Under the pieces are notes generated by a model. The model was not told the DNA's origin and ran no database searches. It worked only from the letters and a program-made list of their open reading frames with translations. From positions 15,103,497 to 15,167,496 of the forward strand of contig NC_091016.1 in assembly GCF_041296385.1 (NCBI RefSeq): a DNA stretch of 64,000 nucleotides. The letters are read 5' to 3'. This DNA comes from Aphelocoma coerulescens (taxonomy: Eukaryota > Chordata > Aves > Passeriformes > Corvidae). Numbering within the stretch: the first letter of the stretch is position 1; each line of letters starts with the position of its first letter. The position numbers and the translations under genes were made by a program. This document shows positions 29,137 to 40,800 of the stretch, piece after piece.

Positions 29137-30312
29137 CCGCCGGGGTGTTCTTCTGGAGCACGACCTGGAGCCGGACAACACCGTCCTCGAGCTGGCCGCT
29201 GGCGGGGCAAAGCCGGTTGGCTTTGGTTGCGGCCCCTTCCTGGAGGACACGCTCTGCGCCCCGACGGAATCAAGATGAGTCCACAGCCGGCGGAGGGGTG
29301 GGGGGATGCTCGTGGTTCCAGGCGTGGCAGGGCTCGGCCGGGCCAGGCGCCGGAGCTTCCCCGCTTGGCAGCGCCGGGGAATATTAATTTTTCCGCCGGC
29401 CGCCAAGTTGCTTTTTGGCGGGACAGGGCACGGATGCTGTGCAGGGGGAGCCAGCGCCCGGCCTTGCTGACAGCTTCTGCCACCCAGCCTGGCCCGGGCT
29501 GGGGCGGGGGGAGCCAGCCTGGCAAAAGCATCCGTCCGTAGGGACGGGGGGCAGCAGAGGGGGGCGGGTTCCGAAGGCGTGCCCCTGCTGGTCTGCTTTG
29601 CGGGCCCTTGAGGAAGGGGTGGGCTTACGCGTGGGAAAGGTGGGGTTTTTCCCCAGCCGTGGGAGAGCCTTAATGCTTGCATGGAGTGCTCAGACCCTCC
29701 CCAGGCCCGTGATACGGTGATAACCTTTGACGTTTTTTCTTGCTTCCAGGTCTTGTTTTGAATTGACTTTCATGCAATCGTTCTTTGCTTTTTCCAGGAA
29801 GATTGCACCGGGTGCCCGGACCGCGTGGGGAAGCGCTGGCCCCCTGTGTGTGGAGTGCGTCCGGTGCCGGCGCTACCCCGGGGGGCCGCGGTCTGCGGGG
29901 CCATCGCCTTCAAGACGGACGAGGACCTCGTGCGGGATCGGCTCCTCTCCTGGCAGCAGGTCTCCAGAGGTGGGTACCCGGCTTCACAGCAACGGGTGGC
30001 AGAAGGGCTTCCGGCAGACAGCAGCGGGCACACGAGCATCCCGCTCTTGCAGCTGCTGAGGAGACTGCTCTGCCATGTTTAAGTGGAGGAGGTGGAACGT
30101 GGCCTGCCATGCTGCTCTCCTCTAGAAACGGAGAATTGGCACCGCCAGCAGCCTGGCCCGGGCACAGGCCGTGCTGGGACAGGGGGGACAGGAGCCCTGT
30201 CCGGCTGACCGCGGCTTTCTGGTTTCTCTCCCCAGGGTGCCAGCACCTCAGGCACGGAAGCAGCACCGCTCGGCCTGCGAATCTGGGAGGGCTGGAGGGC
30301 GGCGGGTGTTAA
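29137..30312 (+). pseudogene. Decayed tandem copy of PIM1-like kinase
   Basis: Three exon-like pieces follow the order of the intact gene. The piece at 29150-29278 encodes GVLLEHDLEPDNTVLELA and GFGCGPFLEDTL, where the intact gene has [17 protein letters not shown] and [12 protein letters not shown]; it ends in a stop. The piece at about 29885-29970 encodes VCGAIAFKTDEDLVRDRLL, corresponding to [19 protein letters not shown]. The piece at 30237-30312 encodes CQHLRHG, corresponding to CQHLIRW, then diverges. The catalytic HRD has become EHD and DFG has become GFG, so it cannot be an active kinase. The intron string GCCAAGTTGCTTT...GGCGGG is shared (28149 and 29402), so this is a genomic tandem duplication and not a retrocopy. 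AATAAA follows at 30325. Confidence 0.85.
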
Positions 30313-32087
30313 TTTGCTGTCAAAAATAAATCTTGTTCTTGTCGTTGTCATCGGAGCCTTTCTTTCATCCTTTTCCAAGCTTTTGGTCCCCTTCCTCCAG
30401 GGTAATCTTTTTGTGTCCTTCCTCAGCCACTCGGTGGCCTTTGGCAGGGGGGGTTAAGCAACGCGAAAATTTCAACAACAGCTCCTGTTGCCAACGGCAG
30501 CAGCCCCTTCGAGAAGCCGGAGCTGCCAGCCAGGCCCGCGTGTGCTTTGGAAAGGGGAGCGGTTTGCAGGGACGCAGTGGTCGCCCCGCTGCAAAAGCTG
30601 GGAGGAAATCAGAAGCGGCAAAATGCCATTTCGGCTCAAGCCCCGCCCAAATACTTCTTCGTCTTTCCCCTCTGCTCCAAGATAGGCAGGCAGGGCTGGA
30701 CTCCGGCAAGGTTCCAAGTTCTTTGTGCTCCCTGGCATCAAAGGGATCACGATGGAAACTCTCTTACGCAGTGACTGTGGTACAGCTCCTGAAGGAAAAA
30801 AGGGAGTGTCACGAGATGGGACATCCTTCTTGTCTCCTTTGTCTCCCCAGGAGCCCCTGAGAAAGAGAAATGCCTGCAAGGGCTTTATCTGACTCCTTCC
30901 CAGCCAGCCCTTCCCTCCTCGCTCCCGGGTCTCGTTTGCTCCGCAGGCCTCATTAGCTCGCTAAACTCAGAGGAGCCCCGGTAGGAAAAATCGCTGCCTG
31001 GCGTGGCGCTGGTTGATCCCTGTCTCATCTTGATTCCATTTGCCCTGCTCCCCACCCCCCGCCCCAAAGAGACCAAAGCATCCCCCACAACCCCACGGTG
31101 CTGCACCAGATCCCGGGCACGTGGCCTCCTCCAGTCCTTGGCGGCCTCGGGGAGGCTCCAGAGCCCTGTGTGCGGGACAGCTGCTGCAGCACCCACGGCT
31201 GTGCCTGGGGGCAAACAGCGCCCAAGGAGCGGCTGCGCAAGTTCAGAGTCTGAAGCAGAATCCCCGGTGCACGCAAGTGAGAGCTGGGATTTCAGGGGCT
31301 GCCAGGAGACGCTGAATTCCTCTCCTCGCTGCCCTTTCTAGCCACGGCCACGCTGATGCAATCGGAAGAATTGCCCCTGCCCAGGCAGCTCTCAGGTAGA
31401 AGACTGGCTTTTGCTCCTCATGTTTCTGAGGGGCTAGCTGCCAATTCCTCAGGTTTTCCTTCCAATTTCTGGAGGAAAAACTCTGTGTCACTTGGCTGCG
31501 TGTGTTTGCTTAGCTGTGGTTTAAATCCCAGCTTAGTAAAGCCTGGGAAGGCTGGCATGTGTCAGGGAAAACTAGTCTGTGAGCTTATGGGGTTTCCTGC
31601 CATCACCAGCAGAGTGATGTGTCCTTTGGGGATTCCTCTGGAGACAAAATTAGGCACCTGCTCCCTCCTGCAATATTCTCTTAGATCTTTCTAAAATATC
31701 CTAGAAAAGACAGTGAAACTTCATGTCTACTTGCACACCCACTGTTTGAATAGGGGCATTTTTGTCTCTCCGCTAAGTCATTGCTCTTGCACATCAGAAA
31801 CAGGAACACCAACAAACGGGAATGACGCATGATCCTCCTGCTGGTGCCTCAGAATACTGGTAAGTGCAGATCTGGGTACCAAGATGAACATTTAATTAGC
31901 ATTTCATGCTCCTTCAAGATACCCAGATCTCAGGGCATTTTGTTTCCAAGCTGCAGCTATACCGTCACTCTCTGGGGAAGAACAGTCAATAGGAAACAGC
32001 GACTGCCAGTATTGCAGGAGTGTGGGGCAAAACCTGAAGTGTCTGTGTGAAAAGGTGAGTGGGAAGAGTGTAATTCCCACAGCCAAA
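30313..32087. other. Intergenic, nothing recognised
   Basis: GC-rich at first, falling toward 31.5 kb. AATAAA at 30325 may be the old polyadenylation signal of the decayed kinase copy. Open frames at 30333-30860 and 30885-31214 have no family I recognise. Confidence 0.5.
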
Positions 32088-32349
32088 GCTTAATTAGGGC
32101 AGCAGGATCACTTCTTTACTGCATGGCTGCAAGATGATCATTAGGGACCTCCTTTTTGTATCTCATGCAGGAAAGGAGCTCTTAATAATACCCTGCTACT
32201 GAAACCCACACTGGGGTGTAGCTCTGTAGTGGTTCCCAATGAAGCAGATTGCCTGCTTTGTCACTGCCAGCCCTGTGACCCTGCGAGGGACCACAGTTCA
32301 TCCCACACATGTTCTGTCTCCAGGAAAAGCTTGCCTTGGCTTATTAGAG
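32088..32349 (+). repeat. Inverted repeat arm A (unclassified interspersed repeat)
   Basis: This 262-base sequence recurs at 41046-41309 in the opposite orientation with only scattered differences. Shared strings include GCAGGAAAGGAGCTCTTAAT, AGCTCTGTAGTGGTTCCCAA and TTCATCCCACACATGTTCTG. Outside these limits the two copies share nothing. A third, weaker fragment (about 45 bases) is at 36239-36290. I do not recognise the family; it has no coding capacity. Confidence 0.9.
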
Positions 32350-32815
32350 GGGAAAAAACCAGAAGAATAATAAAATGGACAATTAATCTGGTCACTTTGG
32401 AGGACATGCTCATGCTTTCACATGGCAGCCTTGTACCGGCTTGTTAGTCATCGTGAAACATATCCATAGAAAAAACTCCGATCCTATACTACATCTGAAT
32501 GAAATTCCTTCAGATTATTAAGATTTCTGTTGTCAGGACCAGGATAAAACCCTTCCAACACTCACTTGCAGCTGTCCTGGACTTCTGCAGTCCTTTATGG
32601 AAACCTGCTGTAGGTACAGTGTCTGGAGTTGGTTTGGGCCTTTATGAAAGATGTGTGGAACAGTATGCAGGGCTCTCCTAGGAGAAAACTGTTTGTCCAA
32701 GACCGGGGACATCGTGCCTGCAGAAGTGGAGTGGCCCCGCTCCCAGCCCAAGAGTCTGTGAGCTGAGCCACGCTGGGGAGAAAAGACACCGAGGGGCACC
32801 AGCCCAGCCACTTCA
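32350..32815. other. Intergenic, nothing recognised
   Basis: Short open frames only. No repeat or gene recognised. Confidence 0.5.
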
Positions 32816-32819
32816 CCTG

Positions 32820-33223
32820 CCATGACCGTTCTGCGGAGCTCTGCCGTGGGGGGGAAGTCGACGCTGGGCGAGCCACCGAGCTTTCATCTGCTGCTAGAAC
32901 TACTCCGTGATAGCTCCTGTTTTTCCCGAGAGAGAAGCCGGCGCCATCTTGTAACGCGTGTCATGGGCGGGTTTTCCTCTGGCATTTTGGGTCTTTGTTC
33001 CAGTGGGAGGACGGTGAGGTCTGACAGTTTGATATCTACAAGTTACTTACTTATTTTTCCTTGCCTTGTGGGCATTCTGTTTGTTAATAAAGTGTTGGGT
33101 TTTTTCCACTTTCATCTATTAGTATTCATTTCCTATTGCTGGAAAGGGATTGTTGGAACAGTTTAGAGGAGACAACTTATTCCAGACTGCCCTAAGTTTT
33201 CTCAAACTGAGACAGATGGCTTC
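32820..33223. mobile_element. LTR-like repeat fragment
   Basis: The stretch contains GTTAATAAAGTG, TTTTTTCCACTTTCATCTAT and an end TCTCAAACTGAGACA that is also found at 18120-18134. The pattern of an AATAAA signal followed by T-rich sequence and a ...CA end resembles an LTR R-U5 region. No matching target duplication was found. Confidence 0.4.
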
Positions 33224-33280
33224 ACATAGGAACAACCCCAAGGCTGCTGAGAGGAAGGCACGGAGGAAGACAAACCTAGT

Positions 33281-33921
33281 TGTACCGGTTTGGCCAAATT
33301 TTGAAATATATCCCCTGAGAGAAGGCAGGTCACCACCCCTCCCCCACCAGCTTCAGGAAAAAATAAATTTTCCTCAAAGGAAAGGGAAAGAGATAAAAAC
33401 TATTTCTTTAACAAACACACGGGAAAAGGAAAATAATGCTAAATAATAAAAATCTCTCGCTGTGGAGAAAAAACCTGGGAAAGTGTTAAGAGCTCTCCCT
33501 TTGGTCTCCTCGGAGCTGGGACTTTGGCCCAGGGCCAGGCCCTCTGTGCTCGATGGAAAGTCCTCTCGACGTGCACTGATATTGAAGCAGTCCAGTAGAA
33601 AAGAGAGAAAATCTGAAATGCCAGGGAAGGAAAAAATGTTCAACTCTCAGTCTCTCTCTGGAGAAAAAGAAACTGAACAACTGGCCAAAAACTGACCGGG
33701 CAGCCGCGAGCCGGGTGCCTCCTCCCTCCCCTGCCACAGCTGGAAAAAAAGTCGCTATCTCTGTGTGACCTTGAACAAGCTGCAAACTGCTTTGAAAAAG
33801 TTTTGCTCAGTTTTTCCTTCCCCTTCTCAGGCTCAGTTTAAAGGCATAAAAAGGCACAAAAATTAATTTCTGGGCATAGGGCAGCAATAAGGAATACACA
33901 TCATAAAGTCACCCCAAGACA
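33281..33921. mobile_element. Solo LTR, 641 bp, TSD CTAGT
   Basis: The element starts TGTACCGGTTTGG and ends ACCCCAAGACA. It is flanked on both sides by CTAGT (33276-33280 and 33922-33926), the 5-bp target duplication expected for an endogenous retrovirus. It has no gag or pol frame, so it is a solo LTR left by recombination. Read in reverse it begins TGTCTTGGGGTGACTTTATG, which looks more like the usual 5' end of a songbird LTR, so the minus orientation is favoured but not proven. Confidence 0.8.
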
Positions 33922-33926
33922 CTAGT

Positions 33927-35374
33927 ATTTCTGAGGGAAATTTTTTTACACCAAACCACCTGGAGTCATCAAACAGCTGACCTGGCGTTTCGAGACATGG
34001 GCCAAGGGGGAACCTTTCAGTGTGTTTGGTCAAGGCCGGGCTATGCTCAAGGCAAAGGTGTGTCAGTGTACTCGGCTCCTTCTCTCCTCATGGTGTCCGG
34101 CAGGCACAGGAGCCCACAGCTCCTGCAGAAACCATCACGGCACTCCGTGGGAGCAAACTTGTGTCCAGTCCTCACACAGAGCTCTGGTGTCCAGCACTGC
34201 ACCTCCTTGGAATGAGGAATTGTTGCAGTGCTCTTGGAAGGAGCTAAGGAGGTTTGGCCTTCAGATCAGCTCCTTCCTAGCTCCTGATTTGCTGCCCTGG
34301 GTAAGCTGCTGCCTGTGGCAACACTTGGTTCACAGCTGACAGCCCTGCTCTGCTGGCGGGCAGCCATTGCAGGAGCTTTTGCTGGGGTCATTGAACCTTT
34401 CAGATCTTCCCAAGGAGAGCTAAGGAGGGAACTTGTCAAAGGAGCATTGCCTGGGCAAAGCTTTTAACATTAAATCTTTTCTCTGTGCTCACTACCCTGC
34501 ACAGTAAATATTTGAGGAAGCAAGCTTCCTGCTCCAGAAATTCCTCCAATCAGTCAGATTGCCAGAAAGAAAATGCAGATTTGGGATGTGTCATCTCACT
34601 TTAATTCATTGTATAGAGAAATACAGGAGCACTTCTTGTGAGCTGTGTGTCTAACCTAAGTGACCTTGCCACCAAGAACTGAGAAAAGTGGGGAGAGATG
34701 GAATCAGTGGCACAAGGATCTGCAGTAGGATTCTCCCGCAGGCCTGAGGAAAGTGCCCCGGGGTTCCACTGGGCCATGGCTTTTTACATCAAAACTTCAT
34801 GCTTCACACTGGGGTGGTGAATCTTCCCTGGCCTTATCAGGCCACACTGTGATCTCAGAAATGCTTGTTAGGCCTCAGCCTTGATGAACAGCCCCTGGAC
34901 TAAGCTCCTCTTGGGCTTGCCCAAAACACTGAGTGCTCCCAGGAACTTGTGCTGTCTAACCAGATCCTGGGGTTTTCTATGAACACTCTTGGAAACTACT
35001 TTTCTTGCCTGAATGCCATAACATCCTTCTTCTCGCACTTCCAAAGACAGGCTGCTGACCCAAAGTGCGGCCATGAGGAAGCATTTTATGACTGAAGCCC
35101 ACTGTCTTGTGGCCCATCAACAGCGGCCCAAAAGGAAGCCCTCGAAGCTCTCCTGGACCACAGCAGCTGCCACTGGCAACCTCCAGTGGGGCCTCTCAGA
35201 GCCAGCGAGCTCTTCCTGTACTCACAGGATCGTCGATCAACAATGGATCCTGGGCCAATCCCCCCACTCCTCACGGCTCCAGTTTAACTACTGTTAAGCT
35301 TGAGTGCTGTTAAGCTTTTAGGCCACATTCCTTTTCATCCTTGTCCTTTCTCTCCCTTTGTCAAACCCGTCTAA

Positions 35375-35405
<31 letters not shown>

Positions 35406-35534
35406 GAGTTCTCAGTTCATGTCTGGTTTGATTGACTGCATTTTGTTTGTTGCTTTTTTCCCTTGTTGTGCCTTAAAGGACTAGTAAGTAATAGTGTGAA
35501 TGTTGCCAACAAATTTTGTTGAGCTGTTACTTCA
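33927..35534. other. Intergenic, nothing recognised
   Basis: Contains a CA microsatellite (35374-35406). Open frames such as 34868-35074 minus show no recognisable family. Confidence 0.5.
35374..35406. repeat. (CA)n microsatellite
   Basis: Two CA runs separated by AA, about 32 bases in total. Confidence 0.9.
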
Positions 35535-35539
35535 TATTC

Positions 35540-36061
35540 TGCACTAGTTTGAAAGCAAACCAGTGAGAAATCACAAGACAGAACTGTAATTTACTAGGAA
35601 AATGAAAATAATTGCAATAGTACAAGAACACTGACAGAGTCAGGATACAACCTGACACCCTGTTAATCAGGGTGGTGGTAGCAGCCCAGATGAAGTGGTC
35701 CTATTGAAGCAGTGATCCTGTTGAAGGCTCTGGTCTTCGGCTGAAGGTCCAGTAGTAACTCTTATCCTCTGGGAACCCAGGAGGGAAGAGCTGCTTGTGC
35801 TTCAATCCTACCTGATTATATCCAGGTGGGAATGCTTGGCTCCTCCCCCTGGGTGGAGCATCTCCCAAGGGGCTGATGTAATTCTATGAGTCATGCAGTG
35901 GGTCATTGCTTGCCCATTAAACAGAGATAGCCTCCAGAGGGATTTAGCAAGGATGAGTCATGGTAGGAGATAACAAACACAGCCCCATCTCTTTTAACAG
36001 CTTGTGAAGGTGACAATAGAATACATACTGTTGGTTGCATCTTACACTGTAACCTAGGACA
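35540..36061. mobile_element. Solo LTR, 522 bp, TSD TATTC
   Basis: The element starts TGCACTAGTTTGAAAGC and ends CCTAGGACA, with TATTC directly before (35535-35539) and after (36062-36066). The interior, with ACAGAGTCAGGATACAACCT and TGCTTGGCTCCTCCCCCTGG, matches my memory of a common songbird ERV LTR. There are no internal viral genes, so it is a solo LTR. Orientation is not settled. Confidence 0.82.
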
Positions 36062-36066
36062 TATTC

Positions 36067-37080
36067 AATCTGGTTTTACTGATAACCTTGACAGTGAATT
36101 TTTAAGCAATCTCAGACACTCGTTCATAACAAGCCTTGGGAGCATGAGGTACAGGGCTGACATTGGAAAGCAGGAGAATCACTCTAAAGTGCCGAGTTTA
36201 AATGTCCATTTCATTGCTCTTCTATTTATTTCATTCGATTAAGCCAAGCCAAGCTTTTCTTGGAGGCAGAATGTGTGTGGGACGTACTACGCCATTATCC
36301 CATAACTCTGGGCTGAATGGCACCCAGGCTGCAGTACAGATTTGAGGAACCCTTGTCACCTGTTCAATAACCTCACAGTTCGCTCATCCTTCTGCAAACA
36401 AGTCGCAAACAACGCTGTTGGACTGCTGTCCTGGGTAAATATACATACAGATGCCTTTTCCAAAGCAGTGCCTCTTTTGCCAGTGAAATACAAGTCCTCT
36501 TCTTACCTATGGAATTGTGATTGAAGACACCTCTGAGCCAGATCTGTCTGAGATTGCAAAGGAGCAAAGCTTTGGGATTTGGGCATATTCTCTTTGTTGC
36601 TTTGCTCAGGCCTTTTGTGAGCACAGAATACATTGAGGCAGAAAACTGTAGACTACACAGGATCTTCTGGGTCCATTGTCCCCCAAACATGGTAATAGGT
36701 GGCCCCATTGGAATGCTAACTAACAAACAGCAGCACAAATGACATGAAGAAAACATGGCAAAAGAGGAAGAAGAGAGGCCCTGTGAGGAAAGAATACCGT
36801 GAGACAGTGGCTTGTTGAGTCAGCTGCACTCTGACAACCTCTAGGCCAGCAGGTCTCACATTCTCGGCTTGTTTTTTTTTTAAATTATTTTATTTAAAAC
36901 CGAAAAAAAACCCCTCAAAATAAAAGATATACTGTTGAAAATCTATTTTCAAATTTTAAAATATAAAATTACAACACATTTATTCAAACCTACATCTACA
37001 TATCAGAACATATGTACATCTGTAACTACAAAGCCTAATGTAAAAATCCAAATCTTCAAACATTCTTCAGACAGGCAGAA
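36067..37080. other. Intergenic flank downstream of TOGARAM-like gene
   Basis: Holds the short third fragment of the inverted repeat family (36239-36290) and an A/T-rich stretch near 36880-36980. The latter includes TTTATT on the plus strand, that is AATAAA on the gene strand at about 36889, a possible distal polyadenylation signal for the TOGARAM-like gene. Nothing else is recognised. Confidence 0.45.
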
Positions 37081-37697
37081 CCCTCTTCCTGAGCTCGAGG
37101 AAAGAGAGCTCTTCTGGACAGGAGGCAAGGGCTTTGACGGTTAGGGAACATAGGAAATGTCCAAGGAAAACTTCTTGATAAGACTGTAGCCAGTCAGTCC
37201 TGCAAAGTGGAGACACAAAATATAACAGAGGCCGCAATGCAAACCTAAAGCATCTGAAGCTACGTATTTAATGGGACAGACCACCTGGAAACTTCTAAAG
37301 AGCTGCACAGGGAAACACGCTCCTGCCAGCAGCCACTTGAGGCAGACCAGGGAGACACCCTGACCCACTTCCAGAGAGCCAGCACAGGAACAGCCTGGCC
37401 TCCGGGCTGCCCTGGGACAGCAGGGAGCCCAGAGCCCTGTGCTTTCCAGGAATGGCTCAGCTGCACACGCACCCTCCTGCTCCTCTCCCGGCCCCACAGC
37501 TGAGCAGCCCTACAGCTACACGGGGCACTGGGAGCTGCACAGCTCATTGCAGGGGGCACATGCAGGGCAGAACTGTTCCCTGGCAATGTGCCCAGGCTCT
37601 CTAGGCTGGCACAAGAGCCTTCCTCCCGCCAGAGAGCGGCCCAGCTCCCGCCTTACCTCTTTGTGAGGCTGAGCCATGCTCAGCCTTCACCTTGTCC
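37081..37697 (-). repeat. TOGARAM-like exon module, copy 1 (decayed)
   Basis: This is nearly identical to 57390-58010 and 63340-63930 over most of its length. It contains the counterpart of the donor end of exon X (SASQR then GTAAGG) and of the next exon (GLTGYSLIKKF), but the latter runs into a stop after about 19 residues. Homology to exon X breaks off at about 37697. It lies just beyond the stop codon of the TOGARAM-like gene, so it is not in the coding chain. Confidence 0.85.
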
Positions 37698-37706
37698 TCA
37701 ATCGGA

Positions 37707-37815
37707 AGTTGCTTCAGGCACCCCATGCCACGACTAGGAAGGGGGGTGGAGAGAGCGGGGGCAGGTGCACACCCTTCCTTTGCATTCTGTCATTTTTGGC
37801 ACAGCTAAGAAGTCA
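37707..37815. repeat. Duplicated block T, copy 1
   Basis: Begins AAGTTGCTTCAGGCACCCCA and ends near GGCACAGCTAAGA. It matches 62293-62400 (AAGTTGCTCCAGGGCCCCCA to GGCACAGCTAAAG) at roughly four bases in five. Confidence 0.75.
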
Positions 37816-37852
37816 CATCCGGAGGTGTCCAACTCAGCACTTTGTCATCTTT

Positions 37853-40800
37853 CTACAGGTCATCGACACTCCACCAGCCCAAAATGTTGGAGAGGTTTTC
37901 CTGCACGTGCGGAGGCTGGCTGGCAGCATGCTTCCTCAGCTTGGCGCCCATCACCTTGTAGAGGGCGCAGGCAAGCTTGGTGACCACAGTGCAGACATTG
38001 GCGCTTCGGACAGGCAGCGCCTTGTTCCCCAGGAAGGACCAGAGCACGGGCAGGGCGTAGCGCTGGACGACTTCGGGGCTCCTGGGATAAACCCATCCCA
38101 CAAGCGCTGCCGGAAGAGAGACACAAACTTCTTAACCACCAGCCTTAATGCAAACAAGGATCTACCTCTACTTGTGATTTTGGGAGTCTCTCTGGCTAAG
38201 ATCAGTGAAATAACAGTGAGAGCCTCATGATCCAGAAATGGGCAAAGCAGCTGAACATCCCCGAAACAGAACCACCAAGCTCTCAGGACTAATTTCTCCA
38301 AACAGAGCCTTGTACCTGTGGCAGACTTCACACCTTTACTAAATCATTCCACAATTTATTTCTGCATGAACAGCGACTGAAATGTCAAATTGCCGTTTAT
38401 TTCCATTTAGAAGTTGTCGAAACCCATGCCAAAGATTTTGAAATGCACCATAGAGAGGCAGTTGAGAGATTTCTAATAAAAGGGATGATTCCATTGTTGT
38501 GACCTTTGATGTCAAGTGCCAAAAGTCTCATCTGGCTCTTCCCTTTGCTTGGTGGCACACGGCAAAGGGCAGTATTAGACCACACTTGGAAACTCCAGCC
38601 CACCAGAGATGGGTGCTGTTTGACAGCTGGATTTGAAACATCAGTGACTAGCCGGTGTCTTTGGCAGAAGGCTTTTGTGGCTTCTAACAAACAGCTGTTT
38701 CAAACCTCAGGCTGTCTTAGGTAATTAGCCAGACCCCATTGCCATGGCATTGGAGCCTCTCCAAATTTTAATGGCATTTCCCCTCACAATGTTAATGGCA
38801 TTTTTTCTTACAATGTGCGCTGAAATAGGGGAATAGAGAGAGAAGAATGCTACACAGGGGACAGAAATGTAACCAAAACACAAGTGTTCTCTCCCGCTGT
38901 CTCCAAAGCCTGCTCTCTGCTCATTTTCTGAACTGTATCAAACACAGACAAAAATCTACTACCAACAGGCTCCTTGCATGGCAGATCTGGCTGAGAGATC
39001 AAAACCTGATATGGTCTGGGGACCATTCTTATTTTCTGACCAGGCAAAATGTTATGTAGTCGCCATTGATTATTCTGTGGTGGAAGAGACTTCATTTTCT
39101 CTATGCTGTTAATCCACCAGCAGTCATCAACATTTAAACAGCTCCTGAAAGTACCTAAAACCAATTCTGCTAAGCAGGAAAAGGCTTACGGTACCCATTT
39201 TAAAATGGGAGTTCATTTGAGCTTACATGCAATTAAAGACATCGGTCACTACGCAACTTGCGCAGAGAAATCTCAGAGAGATTGCCACTAAATCTCAGAG
39301 AGAGCATCTGCTCTTTCTAAAGAAGTCCTAATTCCAGTTGAATTCCTTTATTTGAAAAAGAGATTAAAATAGCTGCAAAACTAACTTCCCTATTCCTGGA
39401 GATCTACTTTATTCAAATGCTCTGTAAAGGGCCTTTGACACTCCAATCGCTGAAGGTGCCCTTTTGAGATTCAGAATGAAGACACAAAGTGTATTAAACC
39501 TTGCATTTAAAGATGCTGGCATAATTAGCAGTGGATTTAGCCCCAGCTAAAGCAAGGCTATAAATAAAGCAAGGCTGTACACTGTCTTCTCTAGCATATA
39601 TTGAGATTATCATTTTTCCATCCCTTGGCTATTGCTGACATAGCAAGCTCCTCTGAGCAATCAATTATCAGCTGCATTTGGAGCATTTTGGGCAGTGCTG
39701 ACATAGGAAGACCCTGACTGCACACCCTGAAATGCTCAGTCCAATGGCACTTTGACAGCACAGGCAGGGAGCCTCAGCACTCTGCTTCTGCCCCTCTGCC
39801 CCCAAAGGCTGCCTTGCACAAAATCCGGGCCTCGTTAGGCTCGTGTGGGCTGAGTTTTGACCTAAGCTGTGACCCCCAGGCACTGCAGGCTTCCACCTCA
39901 AAACTTTCCAAGAGCAAAGCAAGAATTCTGTGAGGACAAAACAAATGGATCCCCTGAAACAGCATTTGCCACCATTTTCCCTAAAGGATCAGAGCTGTCC
40001 CGGAGCTTCCAAGAGAGGAGCCAGCTTGGGAATTTTTAGCCCCTCCCTTTCCTAGAGGCGGCTTCTGAGATGCCCCAGTGAGAGCTCAGCCCCGAGGCCG
40101 AGCGCCGCCCCCATCTCAGATGCTGCACACCTCTGCAGCAGCCAGGGAAAACCTGCCCAATACACCTTCCATGGGTATTGGGCAGGAGGGACAAGCTCAG
40201 CACCTCCTGATTTGGACCTGTCTATTCACTGGCATTCCCTGTAAATTCTGCCTCGGAAGACCTCTTGGCTTAGAAGGGGAGGCCATACCTGAGAGATGCT
40301 CCGTGACATCCAGCAGAGCTTGGCCCTTCAGTTCACTCCTTCGGTGGCTGAACTCTTTCATCAGTGATACTTTATCTACAAGGGAAACACACATTTCTGC
40401 TCTCTCTTCTGAGGTCATAAGACAAAGGACAGTGGGGAGGGAAAGGGCAGGGGCAACTACATTTTGTAAAAGAAAGGAAATTCCTGCCGATTTTTGAATC
40501 CTTTTCTTCTTTCCTTCCAGCCTACTTGGGAGGATTTTAAATTCCAAAAGAAAAGCTCTCCTTTCACATTTGTAAATCCAAAGTTGTCTGCTGTACCAGG
40601 AGCTATGTAAAACATTTCACATCAGGGACCTCAAGAGTTCAATCACATGTAAGCAGTGAAAAGGTTTTGCATCCCAGAGCTTTGCAGAAGTGATCTTCTC
40701 CCTCCCCTATGGAAAAGGGTGAGAAGGCTCCAAAATTCACACATCCATTCCCACCTGAAGGATAAGCTGTTTTTAAATTGCAGGTTACCTGTGTGGATCT

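Noticed and set aside
29137..30312. Retrocopy (processed pseudogene) explanation for the second PIM1-like copy
   Set aside because: Exon-like parts are separated by spacers and share intron sequence with the intact gene, so a genomic duplication fits better.
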